This document shows, one piece after another, positions 7,449 through 17,535 of a stretch of 40,066 bases of DNA. The translations under genes and the position numbers were made by a program. The notes under the pieces were generated by a model. The model was not told where the DNA came from. It saw only the letters and a list, made by a program, of their open reading frames with translations, and did not search any database. The first letter of the stretch is position 1. The number at the start of each line of letters is the position of its first letter. The stretch spans positions 1 to 40,066 of the forward strand of contig JAUXGW010000003.1 of the NCBI GenBank assembly GCA_030621865.1, in the 5' to 3' direction. Source of the DNA: Actinomycetes bacterium (GTDB taxonomy: Bacteria; Actinomycetota; Acidimicrobiia; Acidimicrobiales; Microtrichaceae).

Positions 7449-10021
7449 CCTGGGGATGCGGTCTCGGCCTCCGGGCCGGGTTTCTCGGCAGACTCAGCTT
7501 GCTCGGCGTGGTCGGCCGGATCGACTGGTTCCGGATCTTCAGTTTCCGTGGTGAGAATCCGGGCGACCGCAGCCACCTTCGTTCCCTCATCAAGATTCAT
7601 CACGCGCACGCCCGAGGCTGCTCGGCCCTGAGAGGTGATCGTGCTCACGCCGGTCCTTATGACCACTCCCGCGTCATTGATCAGCAGGATGTCATCCGTG
7701 GAATCCACCAGGAATCCACTCACCACGCGTCCGCGGTCATCCTTGATCGTGTGAGCCCGGACTCCCTGACCACCGCGACGCTTCACCGTGAAGTGATGCA
7801 TTGCCGTGCGTTTGCCGTAGCCCTCATTGGTCACCGAGAGCAGTTCCGCGGAATCGCCGGCCAAGGCACCGGCACCAACCACGCGGTCGGCTCCCCGCAG
7901 TCGGATTCCTCGAACGCCACTCGCCACGCGGCCCTGGGGCCGCACGTCGGATTCGGCGAATCGTATGGCCCGTCCACCCTCGGTCAGCACGAAGATGTCG
8001 TCCTCTCCCGATGTCGCCATCACACGGACCAATTCGTCACCATCGCGCAGGCGGATCGCAATCAGGCCGTCCTGACGGGGACTGTCATAAGCCTCGAAAC
8101 GCGTCTTCTTGACCACTCCGTTGCGGGTTGCGAAGAAGAGATACTTGTGGGTTTCGTAGTCGCGCGTGTCGATGATCGCCTCGACGCGTTCCTCGGACTC
8201 CAGACGCAGGAGGTTCACCAACGCCAGTCCCTGAGCGGTGCGTTCCCTCATGGGGATCCGGTACACCTTCTGTCGGTACACCTTGCCCAGGTTTGTGAAG
8301 AACAACAGATACGAGTGGGTGGTGGTGTGAATCACATCCACCACATGGTCCTCATCGCGGAGTTTCGCTCCGGCAAGGCCACGGCCGCCGCGCCCCTGCA
8401 CCCTGAAGGCATCTGCCGCCACGGTCTTGATGTATCCCCGATGTGTCATCACCACCACAACGGGTTCGTCGTCTATCAGATCCTCGACGTCGAGATCACC
8501 TTCGTCGTGTTCGAGGGAAGAGCGACGATCCGTGGCGAATTCGTCACGGACCTCTTGCATCTCGTCACGAATCACGCCGCGGAGCACAGACTCGTTACCC
8601 AGTATCTCTTCCAGCCCAGCGATGGTCTTGCGTAGTTCCGCAATCTCGGACTCCAGCCGCTCACGGCCCAGGCGAGTCAGGGTGGAGAGCCGCATGTCCA
8701 CGATTTCCGTGGCTTGGATCTCAGAGAATTCGAAGGCTTCACCCTGCAACACATTGATAGCCGCGGGGCGATCCTCGGACGCCCTGATGGCCGCGATGAT
8801 CTGATCGATCAGATCCAGCGCCTTGAGGAATCCCTCCACGATGTGTGCTCGGCGTTGAGCTTTCCTGAGACGGAATTCGGAGCGACGGGTGATGACGTCA
8901 ACCTGATGGGCGATGTAGTGAACCAGCGCCTCCCGCAGATTCAAGGTACGCGGAACGCCGTCGACCAGAGCGACCATGTTCACCGCGAAGGTCGTCTGCA
9001 ACGGTGTGTGCTTGTAGAGATTGTTCAGAACCACACTCGACGGGGCGTCGCGTTTCAGCTCGATCACAAAGCGGGTATCCCCCTTTGAGCGCTCATTTCG
9101 AATTTCGCGAATTCCCTCCAGCACCCTTGAGTTGACCAACTCGGCGATCTTCTCCTCGATGGCTTCAACAGAGGTCTGATAGGGAATCTCGGTGACGACG
9201 ATCTGTTCGCCTGTGCCAGCCTCCTCGATCTCGGCCCGAGCGCGCAGCTTGATGGAACCGCGACCTGTACGAAACGCTGAGACCAACCCGGCCCGACCCA
9301 TGATCTGGCCTCCGGTGGGAAAATCCGGACCTTTGACGAACTCCATGAGATCGTCGGAAGTGGCATCCGGATTCTGCAGCAGGTGCTGGGTGGCGTCGAT
9401 CACTTCGCCGAGATTGTGCGGCGGAATGTTGGTGGCCATTCCGACCGCGATCCCCTGGCTCCCGTTCACCAGCAGATTTGGGAAACGACCCGGGAGAACC
9501 TTCGGTTCCTCGTTGGAACCGTCGAAGTTCGCCTGGAAGTCAACCGTGTCCTCGTCGATTCCGGCCAGCATGTGCATCGCCAGATCGGTCAGCCGGCACT
9601 CGGTATACCGATAGGCGGCCGGCGGATCCGACGGTGACCCAAAGTTCCCGTGGGGATCGATCAGCGGATGGCGCAGCGAAAAGCTCTGTCCCATGCGCAC
9701 GAGGGCGTCGTAAACCGACTGATCACCGTGAGGATGGTATTTTCCGAGAACGTCCCCGACCACAGTGGCGCATTTCCTGTGATTCCGGTCCGGACGCAGC
9801 CCCGCTTCGTTCATCGCCCAGAGAATCCGTCGATGCACGGGCTTCAGGCCGTCACGAACCTCCGGCAGGGCCCGCGCGACGATCACGGACATGGCGTAGT
9901 CCAGGAAGGACTGCTCCATCTCCTGCTGTATTTCTATCGCCTCGATCGACCCGGTGTTCGGATCTGCGTCGGGGTCGATGGAAGGTCCAGTGGGCTCTTC
10001 GGGCGGGTTCTCGTCGGTCAT
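7445..10021 (-). CDS. gyrA: DNA gyrase subunit A
   Basis: Breakage-reunion subunit of gyrase; 858 residues, the usual length. The winged-helix region has RDGLKPVHRRILWAM. The active-site tyrosine is Tyr139 in AAYRYTE (E. coli Tyr122 in AAMRYTE). The GyrA-box, needed for DNA wrapping, is present as QGRGGRG before the C-terminal beta-pinwheel. The quinolone pocket reads HGDQSVYD: residue 101, equivalent to E. coli Ser83, is Gln, and Asp105 matches Asp87. The C-terminus ends in an acidic Pro/Glu/Ala tail. ATG at 10021; gyrB ends 25 bases upstream, so the two are almost certainly one transcript. Confidence 0.99.
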   Translation of the reverse strand: MTDENPPEEPTGPSIDPDADPNTGSIEAIEIQQEMEQSFLDYAMSVIVARALPEVRDGLKPVHRRILWAMNEAGLRPDRNHRKCATVVGDVLGKYHPHGDQSVYDALVRMGQSFSLRHPLIDPHGNFGSPSDPPAAYRYTECRLTDLAMHMLAGIDEDTVDFQANFDGSNEEPKVLPGRFPNLLVNGSQGIAVGMATNIPPHNLGEVIDATQHLLQNPDATSDDLMEFVKGPDFPTGGQIMGRAGLVSAFRTGRGSIKLRARAEIEEAGTGEQIVVTEIPYQTSVEAIEEKIAELVNSRVLEGIREIRNERSKGDTRFVIELKRDAPSSVVLNNLYKHTPLQTTFAVNMVALVDGVPRTLNLREALVHYIAHQVDVITRRSEFRLRKAQRRAHIVEGFLKALDLIDQIIAAIRASEDRPAAINVLQGEAFEFSEIQATEIVDMRLSTLTRLGRERLESEIAELRKTIAGLEEILGNESVLRGVIRDEMQEVRDEFATDRRSSLEHDEGDLDVEDLIDDEPVVVVMTHRGYIKTVAADAFRVQGRGGRGLAGAKLRDEDHVVDVIHTTTHSYLLFFTNLGKVYRQKVYRIPMRERTAQGLALVNLLRLESEERVEAIIDTRDYETHKYLFFATRNGVVKKTRFEAYDSPRQDGLIAIRLRDGDELVRVMATSGEDDIFVLTEGGRAIRFAESDVRPQGRVASGVRGIRLRGADRVVGAGALAGDSAELLSVTNEGYGKRTAMHHFTVKRRGGQGVRAHTIKDDRGRVVSGFLVDSTDDILLINDAGVVIRTGVSTITSQGRAASGVRVMNLDEGTKVAAVARILTTETEDPEPVDPADHAEQAESAEKPGPEAETASPG

Positions 10022-10046
10022 CTCGCGTGGGTCTCAGTCGCTGGGT

Positions 10047-12137
<2,091 letters not shown>

Positions 12138-12189
12138 TCAGGATCCTACCACTTCGACCGCTCCCCGAAGACCCACCACGGGAGCATCG

Positions 12190-12510
12190 TTACCCGTTGT
12201 CGACGCTGATGAGGAGGGACTCGACAAGGTCCTCCCCAAGGACCTGATTGGTCGCCCTGACCAGGTCGTTCCGGGCCCATTTGAACTGCTCGGCCAAGGC
12301 AGGTTCCCGAACCGAAATCCGAAGGACCCTCCTGGTGATGGCCAACGGTTCACTGTATTCGGCCCAAGCCGGACCAACAATCACGGGCCACCTCGAAACC
12401 AGAGCTGAAAAGCGGTCGGCGTCGGCCGTGCCCAGCCGCTGCTGGATCACCGAAAGCGCGTCCACGATCGAAGTGGGCTCATCACCCGTTGATGATCGGT
12501 GGCGACTCAT
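12190..12510 (-). CDS. dciA: DciA-family (DUF721) replicative-helicase loader-type protein
   Basis: 106-residue DUF721 protein in the position of Rv0004, between recF and gyrB. DciA proteins interact with the replicative helicase DnaB and aid its loading. The DUF721 core is visible in SIVDALSVIQQRLG, FSALVSRWPVIVGPAWAEYSEP and the strands ISVREPALAEQF with the adjoining KWARNDLVRATNQVLG. ATG at 12510 gives the short N-terminus expected; the open frame further upstream overlaps recF. The gene is 61 bases behind the recF stop and part of the dnaA-gyrA series. Confidence 0.88.
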   Translation of the reverse strand: MSRHRSSTGDEPTSIVDALSVIQQRLGTADADRFSALVSRWPVIVGPAWAEYSEPLAITRRVLRISVREPALAEQFKWARNDLVRATNQVLGEDLVESLLISVDNG

Positions 12511-12571
12511 GTGGAAACGGTACCGGAACCCGATGGCCCCTTTCCCGATGTCCCCCTTCTCCAAACAAATG

Positions 12572-13675
12572 TCACGTAACCCACTCCCCCGCCTCCGCAC
12601 CGCCGTTGGTGACGCGCAGGTGGAGATCCGGTTCACAACCATCAGGGAGCACTGTGGCCGTACTCAGGAACGCCTGGCCCTCAGGGAGGGAGTCCAGCAG
12701 CGCCCGTGATCGACGCGGATCCAGTTCGCTGAACACATCATCCAGCAACAGAACGGGCGGTGAACCACGGCTGATGGTCAACTCGCGGTGAGCAGCCAGC
12801 CTCAGGGCCAGGGACAGGCAGCGCTGTTCTCCCTGAGAGGCGTGCGTGCGCGCCGGCAGACCGTTCAACCGGATTTCCAGCTCATCTCGATGAGGGCCCC
12901 TGAGGGTTACACCCCTTCTGATGTCGTCGATGGTTCCCTCCGCCAGAGCGTCCCCCAACGGGCCATTCCATGACCTTTGATAGTGGATTTCCACTGGATC
13001 GCTCCCACCACCCAGATCGCGGTAGGCCTCGGCAACCGCCGGTGTCATCCTGGCCACCAGAGATTCCCGCAACGAGACCAGCTTGTCGCCTGCTTCCGAC
13101 AGTTTCTGATCCCAAACGGCAAGGGTTGTGGCCTCAGGCTCGGGCAACGGCCCGGCACCCGAGAGCCGAAGCTGCTTGAGAAAGGCGTTGCGTTGTTTGA
13201 GTGCTTTCTCCCAGTCGGAGCGGACCAGATCGTTGGCGGGCCTCACCGCAACGAGAACATCGTCGCAGTAGTCGCGCCTCAGTGACGGCCCTTCCTTCAA
13301 CAACTTCAGGTCATCCGGTGAGAACACACTCACCACGAGTGTCTCGAGCAGGTCGCGAGCGCGTCTGGCCCGCACCCGGTTCACCTGGATTCTGGCCCTG
13401 CCACTGCGCGTGATTTCCGTTTCGATCAGGGCCGCCCGCCCGTCAGGATCAACAACATCGGCGCGCAACACGGCACTGTCGGTTCCATGCGCCACCATCG
13501 CCTCACCCGGCACCCCGCGAAACGACTTGAGGGTGCTCAGATAGCCGATGGCTTCCAGCAAGTTGGACTTGCCGACGCCGTTGGGACCGCGCAAGGCGGT
13601 GAGACCAGAAGGAAACTCCAGCTCGAGTTCGGAGTATGAACGGAAATTGTGAAGCGAGAGCCGGTTCAGCTCCAC
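12572..13675 (-). CDS. recF: DNA replication and repair ATPase RecF
   Basis: SMC-like ATPase that helps load RecA at gaps. 367 residues. Walker A is GPNGVGKS at residues 30-37, the signature region is ASQGEQRCLSLALRLA, and Walker B is PPVLLLDDVFSELD, all in order. The N-terminal LHNFRSYSELELEFPSGL segment is typical. GTG start at 13675, three bases after the dnaN stop, so translation is probably coupled. Confidence 0.98.
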   Translation of the reverse strand: MELNRLSLHNFRSYSELELEFPSGLTALRGPNGVGKSNLLEAIGYLSTLKSFRGVPGEAMVAHGTDSAVLRADVVDPDGRAALIETEITRSGRARIQVNRVRARRARDLLETLVVSVFSPDDLKLLKEGPSLRRDYCDDVLVAVRPANDLVRSDWEKALKQRNAFLKQLRLSGAGPLPEPEATTLAVWDQKLSEAGDKLVSLRESLVARMTPAVAEAYRDLGGGSDPVEIHYQRSWNGPLGDALAEGTIDDIRRGVTLRGPHRDELEIRLNGLPARTHASQGEQRCLSLALRLAAHRELTISRGSPPVLLLDDVFSELDPRRSRALLDSLPEGQAFLSTATVLPDGCEPDLHLRVTNGGAEAGEWVT

Positions 13676-13678
13676 AGA

Positions 13679-14776
13679 TCAGGAAACCTGTACGGGCATG
13701 AGTACGTAGAGGAACTCGCTGGAACTGGTGGAACGAAGCACCGCCGCCGTCTTTTCGTTGACGATGTCGAGTGTGACTTCATCGCCGGTAGTCGCATCAA
13801 GGCCGTCCAGAAGGAAATTGCCGTTGAAAGCGAGTGTGATCTCATCGGCCTCACCCTCAAATCTGGCATCCAGCACTTCGGCTGCTTCGCCGACGTCGCG
13901 GTTGATGGTGTGAATCTTCAGCCCATCGGCATCCATTGACAACCGCACCGGGCTGTTCTCACCGGCCATCAACTTCACCCTGTCAACTGCCCGGGAAAGT
14001 TCCTCGCGGCCGGTGGTGAGTCGATTCGGAGTGTCGTTAGGAATCACGGACTCATAAGGCGGATAGGCCTCCACCATCAATCCAGTGGTGAGGCTCACAA
14101 CTCCAGTGTGGAACGTGACGTCACTGGCTCCCAGAATGAGAGTGGTTTCCTCGTCCGAGTGGAGCATTCTCCCCAGTTCACCCAGTGCCCTTGAAGGGAC
14201 CAGAACCTTCTGGCCCTCATCGAGAACGGTCGTTCCCGGCAGGGCCCGCACTGCCAAGCGATAAGAGTCGGTGGAAACCAGCTTCAGGCCAGTTTCCTCA
14301 GCCGACATCAAGACACCAGTCAGTGCACCTCGCGCCTCATCGGTGGATGCTGCGCGGACCACCTGCTTGAGAGCGTCGCTCAGTTGCTGGGTATCCACAA
14401 CCACCGATTCACCCTCGGCAGTCGAGGGAACTGCATACTCGTGGCTCGGCATCGACCTCATCGAGAATTCCGAGCGGCCACCGCTGATCCTGGGATCGCC
14501 ATCGGACGCGTCGACTTCGACGGCTCCGCTCGGCAGCTTGCGGACAATGTCCAGAGCCAGCTTGGCCGGCAAGATCACCACGCCATCTGACTCACCGGCA
14601 ACCTGGATGTCACTCGAGATCGTGAGATGTTCATCGCGACCGGTCACCTGCAGTGAGTCACCGGACAGCTCAAGGCGCAGCCCGGACATCATTGCGTTGC
14701 TGGCTCGACCCGTGGCCGCCCTGCTCGAATTGGCAAGGGCTTCGACGAGTACGTCCCTTTCACACCTGAATTTCAC
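13679..14776 (-). CDS. dnaN: DNA polymerase III beta sliding clamp
   Basis: Ring-forming processivity clamp; 365 residues with three similar domains. It begins MKFRCERDVLVEAL, contains TDSYRLAVRALPG, the mid-chain junction PYESVIPN and NGNFLLDGLDA, and ends with the hydrophobic pocket segment SSEFLYVLMPVQVS, whose conserved MP is close to the C-terminus as usual. GTG start at 14776. It lies directly downstream of oriC, whose trio and box element begins about 50 bases from this start. Confidence 0.99.
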   Translation of the reverse strand: MKFRCERDVLVEALANSSRAATGRASNAMMSGLRLELSGDSLQVTGRDEHLTISSDIQVAGESDGVVILPAKLALDIVRKLPSGAVEVDASDGDPRISGGRSEFSMRSMPSHEYAVPSTAEGESVVVDTQQLSDALKQVVRAASTDEARGALTGVLMSAEETGLKLVSTDSYRLAVRALPGTTVLDEGQKVLVPSRALGELGRMLHSDEETTLILGASDVTFHTGVVSLTTGLMVEAYPPYESVIPNDTPNRLTTGREELSRAVDRVKLMAGENSPVRLSMDADGLKIHTINRDVGEAAEVLDARFEGEADEITLAFNGNFLLDGLDATTGDEVTLDIVNEKTAAVLRSTSSSEFLYVLMPVQVS

Positions 14777-14826
14777 CGTGATTCACTTTCCCCATCTACT
14801 GATACTCATTGGGTGTAAATCTTCAG

Positions 14827-14858
14827 TAGTAGTAGTTGGCACTGTGGATTGTGGAGAA
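14827..14858 (-). promoter_or_regulatory. DnaA-trio and adjacent DnaA boxes (basal unwinding element of oriC)
   Basis: Read on the minus strand: boxes TTCTCCACA (14850-14858) and CAATCCACA (14843-14851, sharing two bases), a seven-base spacer GTGCCAA, then CTACTACTA (14827-14835), followed by the less GC-rich sequence leading to dnaN. This matches the order described for Bacillus subtilis, TTATCCACA then a GC-rich spacer then CTA-type trios, with DnaA binding the complementary 3'-GAT trinucleotides. Three perfect trios are present. Function is inferred from the match in order, polarity and spacing. Confidence 0.65.
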
Positions 14859-15039
14859 CATAGCGCGCGCCAAGTGTCCGTAGGGCCGCAGTGTCCCCAA
14901 GTTGTCCACCGTTTCCCATCTCATGCTTGTAATTACACGAATGTCTGTGCACAAGCAACTTTTGTGATCCGGAGATCAACATCGCGACCTCGCTCCCCTC
15001 AACATCGCGATCCACCTCCCAAGACCTCTCAGGGCGACG

Positions 15040-15114
15040 TTTTCCACAACGAGAGGGTCCACAACGAGAGGGTCCACAACCGGGGCGGCCATAACCGGGG
15101 CGGCCATAACCGGA
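15040..15114 (+). repeat. Five tandem 15-bp units in oriC next to the dnaA stop
   Basis: Units begin at 15040, 15055, 15070, 15085 and 15100. Unit 1 starts TTTTCCACAAC, units 2 and 3 GGGTCCACAAC, units 4 and 5 GCGGCCATAAC. Each unit thus carries a progressively weaker DnaA-box-like core in the same orientation and register. The last unit ends 26 bases from the dnaA stop codon. Confidence 0.9.
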
Positions 15115-15140
15115 GCCGCTTGACCTGAGGCGACAGGTAC

Positions 15141-16589
15141 TCATTGGTCGGCGCGAATCCGTTGTATGAGCGAAGTCACGTCCTCGTAGGTTTCGCGCCG
15201 ATCCTTGATCTGTTCGGTGATCTTGTCGTAGGCGTGGATCACTGTGGTGTGATCCCGACCACCGAACTCCTTGCCGATCTGGGGATAGGAAAGATCTGTG
15301 AGTTCGCGGCAGACGTACATGCAGATCTGTCTGGCATGCACGAGATCACGGGTCCGACTCTTGCTCTGCAGTCGATCGAGAGGAATCGCAAACATTTCCG
15401 ATGTGGCGTCAAGAATGATTGCCGCCGTGATCGGACGATCCTTCGTTGAGCTGAGCATGTCGCCCAGGACTTTCTGAGCCAGATCCACGGTGAGTTCGGT
15501 GTCGTACAGACCAGCGTATGCCTCAACGCGAATGAGTGCGCCCTCGAGTTCTCGAATGTTGATAGTGATGTTTGTTGCAATGAACTCGAGTACTTCAGGC
15601 GGCACGTTGGATCCGGTCCGTCCCATCTTCTTCTGGAGGATCGCCAGGCGCGTCTCGAAGTCCGGAGGCTGGATGTCGGTGATCAGGCCCATCTTGAACC
15701 GGCTCCGGAGACGATCCTCCAGGGTGGCAATCGCATCCGGAGGACGGTCGGACGACAACACGATCTGACGTTGTGCATCGTGGAGCGTGTTGAAGGTGTG
15801 GAAGAACTCTTCCTGGAGCTGTTCCTTGCCTTCCATGAACTGAATGTCATCGACGAGGAGGACATCTATGTCGCGGTACCGCTGCTTGAACTCTGGCTGC
15901 GTGTTCTTGCGAATCGATTCCACGAATTCGTTCATCATGGTTTCGGCAGAGATGTATCGAACCTGATAGCTCGGGTAATTCTCCGCGACGTAGCTGGCGA
16001 TCGACTGCAGGAGATGAGTCTTGCCAAGCCCCGCGCCGCCGTAGACGAACAGCGGGTTGTAGCTGCGTGCCGGCGTTTCGGCAACCCGCAACGCCGCAGC
16101 GTGCGCAAAGCGGTTCGACGGGCCGATGACGAAGGAATCGAATGTGTAGCGTTTTGTGCCCTGCAGAGTCGAGTCCCCACTGATCTGGTCCTGGGTGGAA
16201 ACCCGACGCGATCCAGCGAGCTGCGAGACTGCATCAGCTGGCTGGTTCAGCCCGGCCTCCGTCCCAGCTTCTCCTGTCTCGGCTTCGCCATTTGAATCCG
16301 GTTGTGCTGCAACATCGTGTGTTGAGGGTTCGCGAGGCGCGGGCTGCGACACCTCGAAAAGGGCTGTTATCTCAGCGTGCCCCGAGTCTTCAAGCACCGC
16401 GTCGAGCAGACCGAGGTAACGCTGTTCGATTCGCTGCCGAAGGAGTTGACTGGGCACAGCCAACACCAGCGAACCGTCATCAACTCCAACCACGCGGACG
16501 TCCTGGAAGGTGGAGTTCCAGACGGCGTCGCTGACCTGTTCGCGCAGGTTTTCGGAGACCCTGCTCCAAATCGCTTCGCCGTCTTCCAC
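15141..16589 (-). CDS. dnaA: Chromosomal replication initiator protein DnaA
   Basis: AAA+ initiator; 482 residues. Domain I opens with EAIWSRVSENLREQVSDAVW. Domain II is a variable acidic linker, roughly residues 80-140. Domain III has Walker A GGAGLGKTH (from about residue 184), Walker B LLVDDIQFMEG and sensor LSSDRPP. Domain IV has the DNA-binding signature GGRDHTTVIHAYDKI. The start is GTG at 16589 because GGAGG stands eight bases upstream (16598-16602); the frame is open to 16679, but that stretch contains the DnaA-box cluster and is better read as leader. Transcription runs towards oriC and dnaN. Confidence 0.98.
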   Translation of the reverse strand: MEDGEAIWSRVSENLREQVSDAVWNSTFQDVRVVGVDDGSLVLAVPSQLLRQRIEQRYLGLLDAVLEDSGHAEITALFEVSQPAPREPSTHDVAAQPDSNGEAETGEAGTEAGLNQPADAVSQLAGSRRVSTQDQISGDSTLQGTKRYTFDSFVIGPSNRFAHAAALRVAETPARSYNPLFVYGGAGLGKTHLLQSIASYVAENYPSYQVRYISAETMMNEFVESIRKNTQPEFKQRYRDIDVLLVDDIQFMEGKEQLQEEFFHTFNTLHDAQRQIVLSSDRPPDAIATLEDRLRSRFKMGLITDIQPPDFETRLAILQKKMGRTGSNVPPEVLEFIATNITINIRELEGALIRVEAYAGLYDTELTVDLAQKVLGDMLSSTKDRPITAAIILDATSEMFAIPLDRLQSKSRTRDLVHARQICMYVCRELTDLSYPQIGKEFGGRDHTTVIHAYDKITEQIKDRRETYEDVTSLIQRIRADQ

Positions 16590-16625
16590 TCGCTCGTCCT
16601 CCGGATTTCTCTGGGTGCCTACCAG

Positions 16626-16656
16626 TAATCCACAGCTGATCCACATCTGTGGAAAA
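16626..16656. promoter_or_regulatory. Three DnaA-box-like sites in the dnaA leader
   Basis: TAATCCACA at 16626-16634, TGATCCACA at 16637-16645, and on the other strand TTTTCCACA (plus-strand TGTGGAAAA) at 16648-16656. Starts are spaced exactly 11 bp, about one helical turn. The cluster lies 37-67 bases before the dnaA GTG, well placed for autoregulation. Binding is inferred. Confidence 0.65.
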
Positions 16657-16718
16657 CTCTGGGATCCTCGGAAGGACATGTTGTGTCTGGCATACAGGCC
16701 TACATTGGCGCCTGTCGG

Positions 16719-16747
16719 AACCTAATCACAGTTCGGCGTCGCTTCAA
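16719..16747 (-). promoter_or_regulatory. Candidate sigma-70-type promoter for dnaA
   Basis: On the minus strand, TTGAAG (16747-16742) and TAGGTT (16724-16719) are separated by 17 bases, giving a transcript start near 16712 and a leader of about 120 nt that includes the DnaA-box cluster. Found by eye in the 437-base region without genes (16590-17026); not proven. Confidence 0.35.
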
Positions 16748-16849
16748 CCGATAACGCGTCTCAGGGTGATTCACATGGTCAAAAACGTCATGAATGCTGC
16801 AAGCGGCACTATATGTGGTCGGTCTGGGCCAATGCGGTGCTCAGGGTGG

Positions 16850-16879
16850 TTGGCATGGATTCTCCGGGTGCTCTAGGTT
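16850..16879 (+). promoter_or_regulatory. Candidate promoter for the rpmH-parB series
   Basis: TTGGCA (16850-16855) and TAGGTT (16874-16879) are separated by 18 bases and point towards rpmH, with a leader of about 140 nt. The -10 hexamer is identical to that of the candidate dnaA promoter. The -35 lies inside the second copy of an imperfect 19-bp direct repeat (16760-16778 and 16840-16858). Beyond these and the box cluster I see nothing else in 16590-17026. Confidence 0.35.
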
Positions 16880-17026
16880 TGTGACACCGGTTCGGTTTCC
16901 CGGGGGAGCCGACCGCACAGACACAACTTCCGGCGCACCCTGCTTTCGTGCGACTGTCTGTTCACAACAAGTCAGACCCCGCCCATTCGGACCAGGTGGT
17001 CCCAGTCAATTCGTGGAGTTCCAACC

Positions 17027-17161
17027 GTGAAGCGCACTTATCAACCCAACAAGAAGCGTCGAGCCCGTAAGCACGGCTTTCGCCATCGCATGTCAACCAG
17101 TGCCGGCCGCTCCATCGTGAACAGCCGCCGTCGCAAGGGCCGCCAGAAGCTGTCCGCCTGA
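17027..17161 (+). CDS. rpmH: 50S ribosomal protein L34
   Basis: 44-residue basic ribosomal protein. It starts [20 protein letters not shown] and ends with a [11 protein letters not shown] tail, essentially the full L34 consensus. GTG start at 17027 with GGAG eight bases upstream. First gene of the conserved rpmH-rnpA-yidD-yidC-khpB-rsmG series. Confidence 0.98.
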   Translation: MKRTYQPNKKRRARKHGFRHRMSTSAGRSIVNSRRRKGRQKLSA

Positions 17162-17175
17162 TCGGCGGTTCGGTC

Positions 17176-17535
17176 GTGCTCCATCGCATCGAACGCCGAG
17201 AAACCTTCACACGGCTGAATCAGAAGGCTGACTCAGCTCGTCACGGGCCCGTCAAGGTTTCCCGTGTGGCCTCAGAACCAGAAGAGGTTCCGGTTGCTGT
17301 CGCATTCGCAGTTCCCAAGCGTTATGGCAACGCCGTGGCAAGAAACCGCTCGCGGCGTCAAATGCGTCACATATTGCAGTCATTCTGTGATCAGGGTGCG
17401 GTTTCTCGTGGCCAGTACCTGGTTTCCCTCCGCCCTGTTCGGGAACTGCCCGATTTCGGCACCCTCGAGCGTTCATTGAGGATCGCGCTCGGGAATCTGG
17501 ACAGATCCCCGGTGGGAGAATCCGGACATGGCTGA
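17176..17535 (+). CDS. rnpA: Ribonuclease P protein component
   Basis: Protein cofactor that helps the RNase P RNA bind pre-tRNA. 119 residues. Motifs: IERRETFTRL at the N-terminus, the FAVPKRYGNAVARNRSRRQM segment containing the RNR signature, and GQYLVSLRP. GTG start at 17176, 14 bases after rpmH; no strong ribosome site. It overlaps the start of yidD by eight bases. Confidence 0.95.
   Translation: MLHRIERRETFTRLNQKADSARHGPVKVSRVASEPEEVPVAVAFAVPKRYGNAVARNRSRRQMRHILQSFCDQGAVSRGQYLVSLRPVRELPDFGTLERSLRIALGNLDRSPVGESGHG

Larger units (their letters stand above)
14777..15140. other. oriC: Chromosomal replication origin oriC (dnaA-dnaN intergenic region)
   Basis: This 364-base stretch without genes lies between dnaN and dnaA, the usual actinobacterial oriC site. 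It contains a pair of overlapping DnaA-box-like 9-mers (14843-14858) next to CTA trinucleotides, a TTGTCCACC box at 14902-14910 close to the Streptomyces consensus TTGTCCACA, and at the dnaA end five 15-bp units beginning with TTTTCCACA (15040-15114). The left end, 14780-14835, is the less GC-rich part and is the likely unwinding element. Box density is lower than in Streptomyces origins. Confidence 0.85.

Noticed and set aside
7499-8635. Long open frame antisense to gyrA
   Set aside because: It lies wholly opposite the conserved GyrA C-terminal domain, and its translation shows no family resemblance and is His/Arg-rich as expected for a GC-rich shadow.
16590-16679. N-terminal extension of DnaA to 16679
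   Set aside because: The extra 30 codons read through the DnaA-box cluster, resemble no DnaA domain I sequence, and lack a ribosome site as good as the GGAGG before the GTG at 16589.
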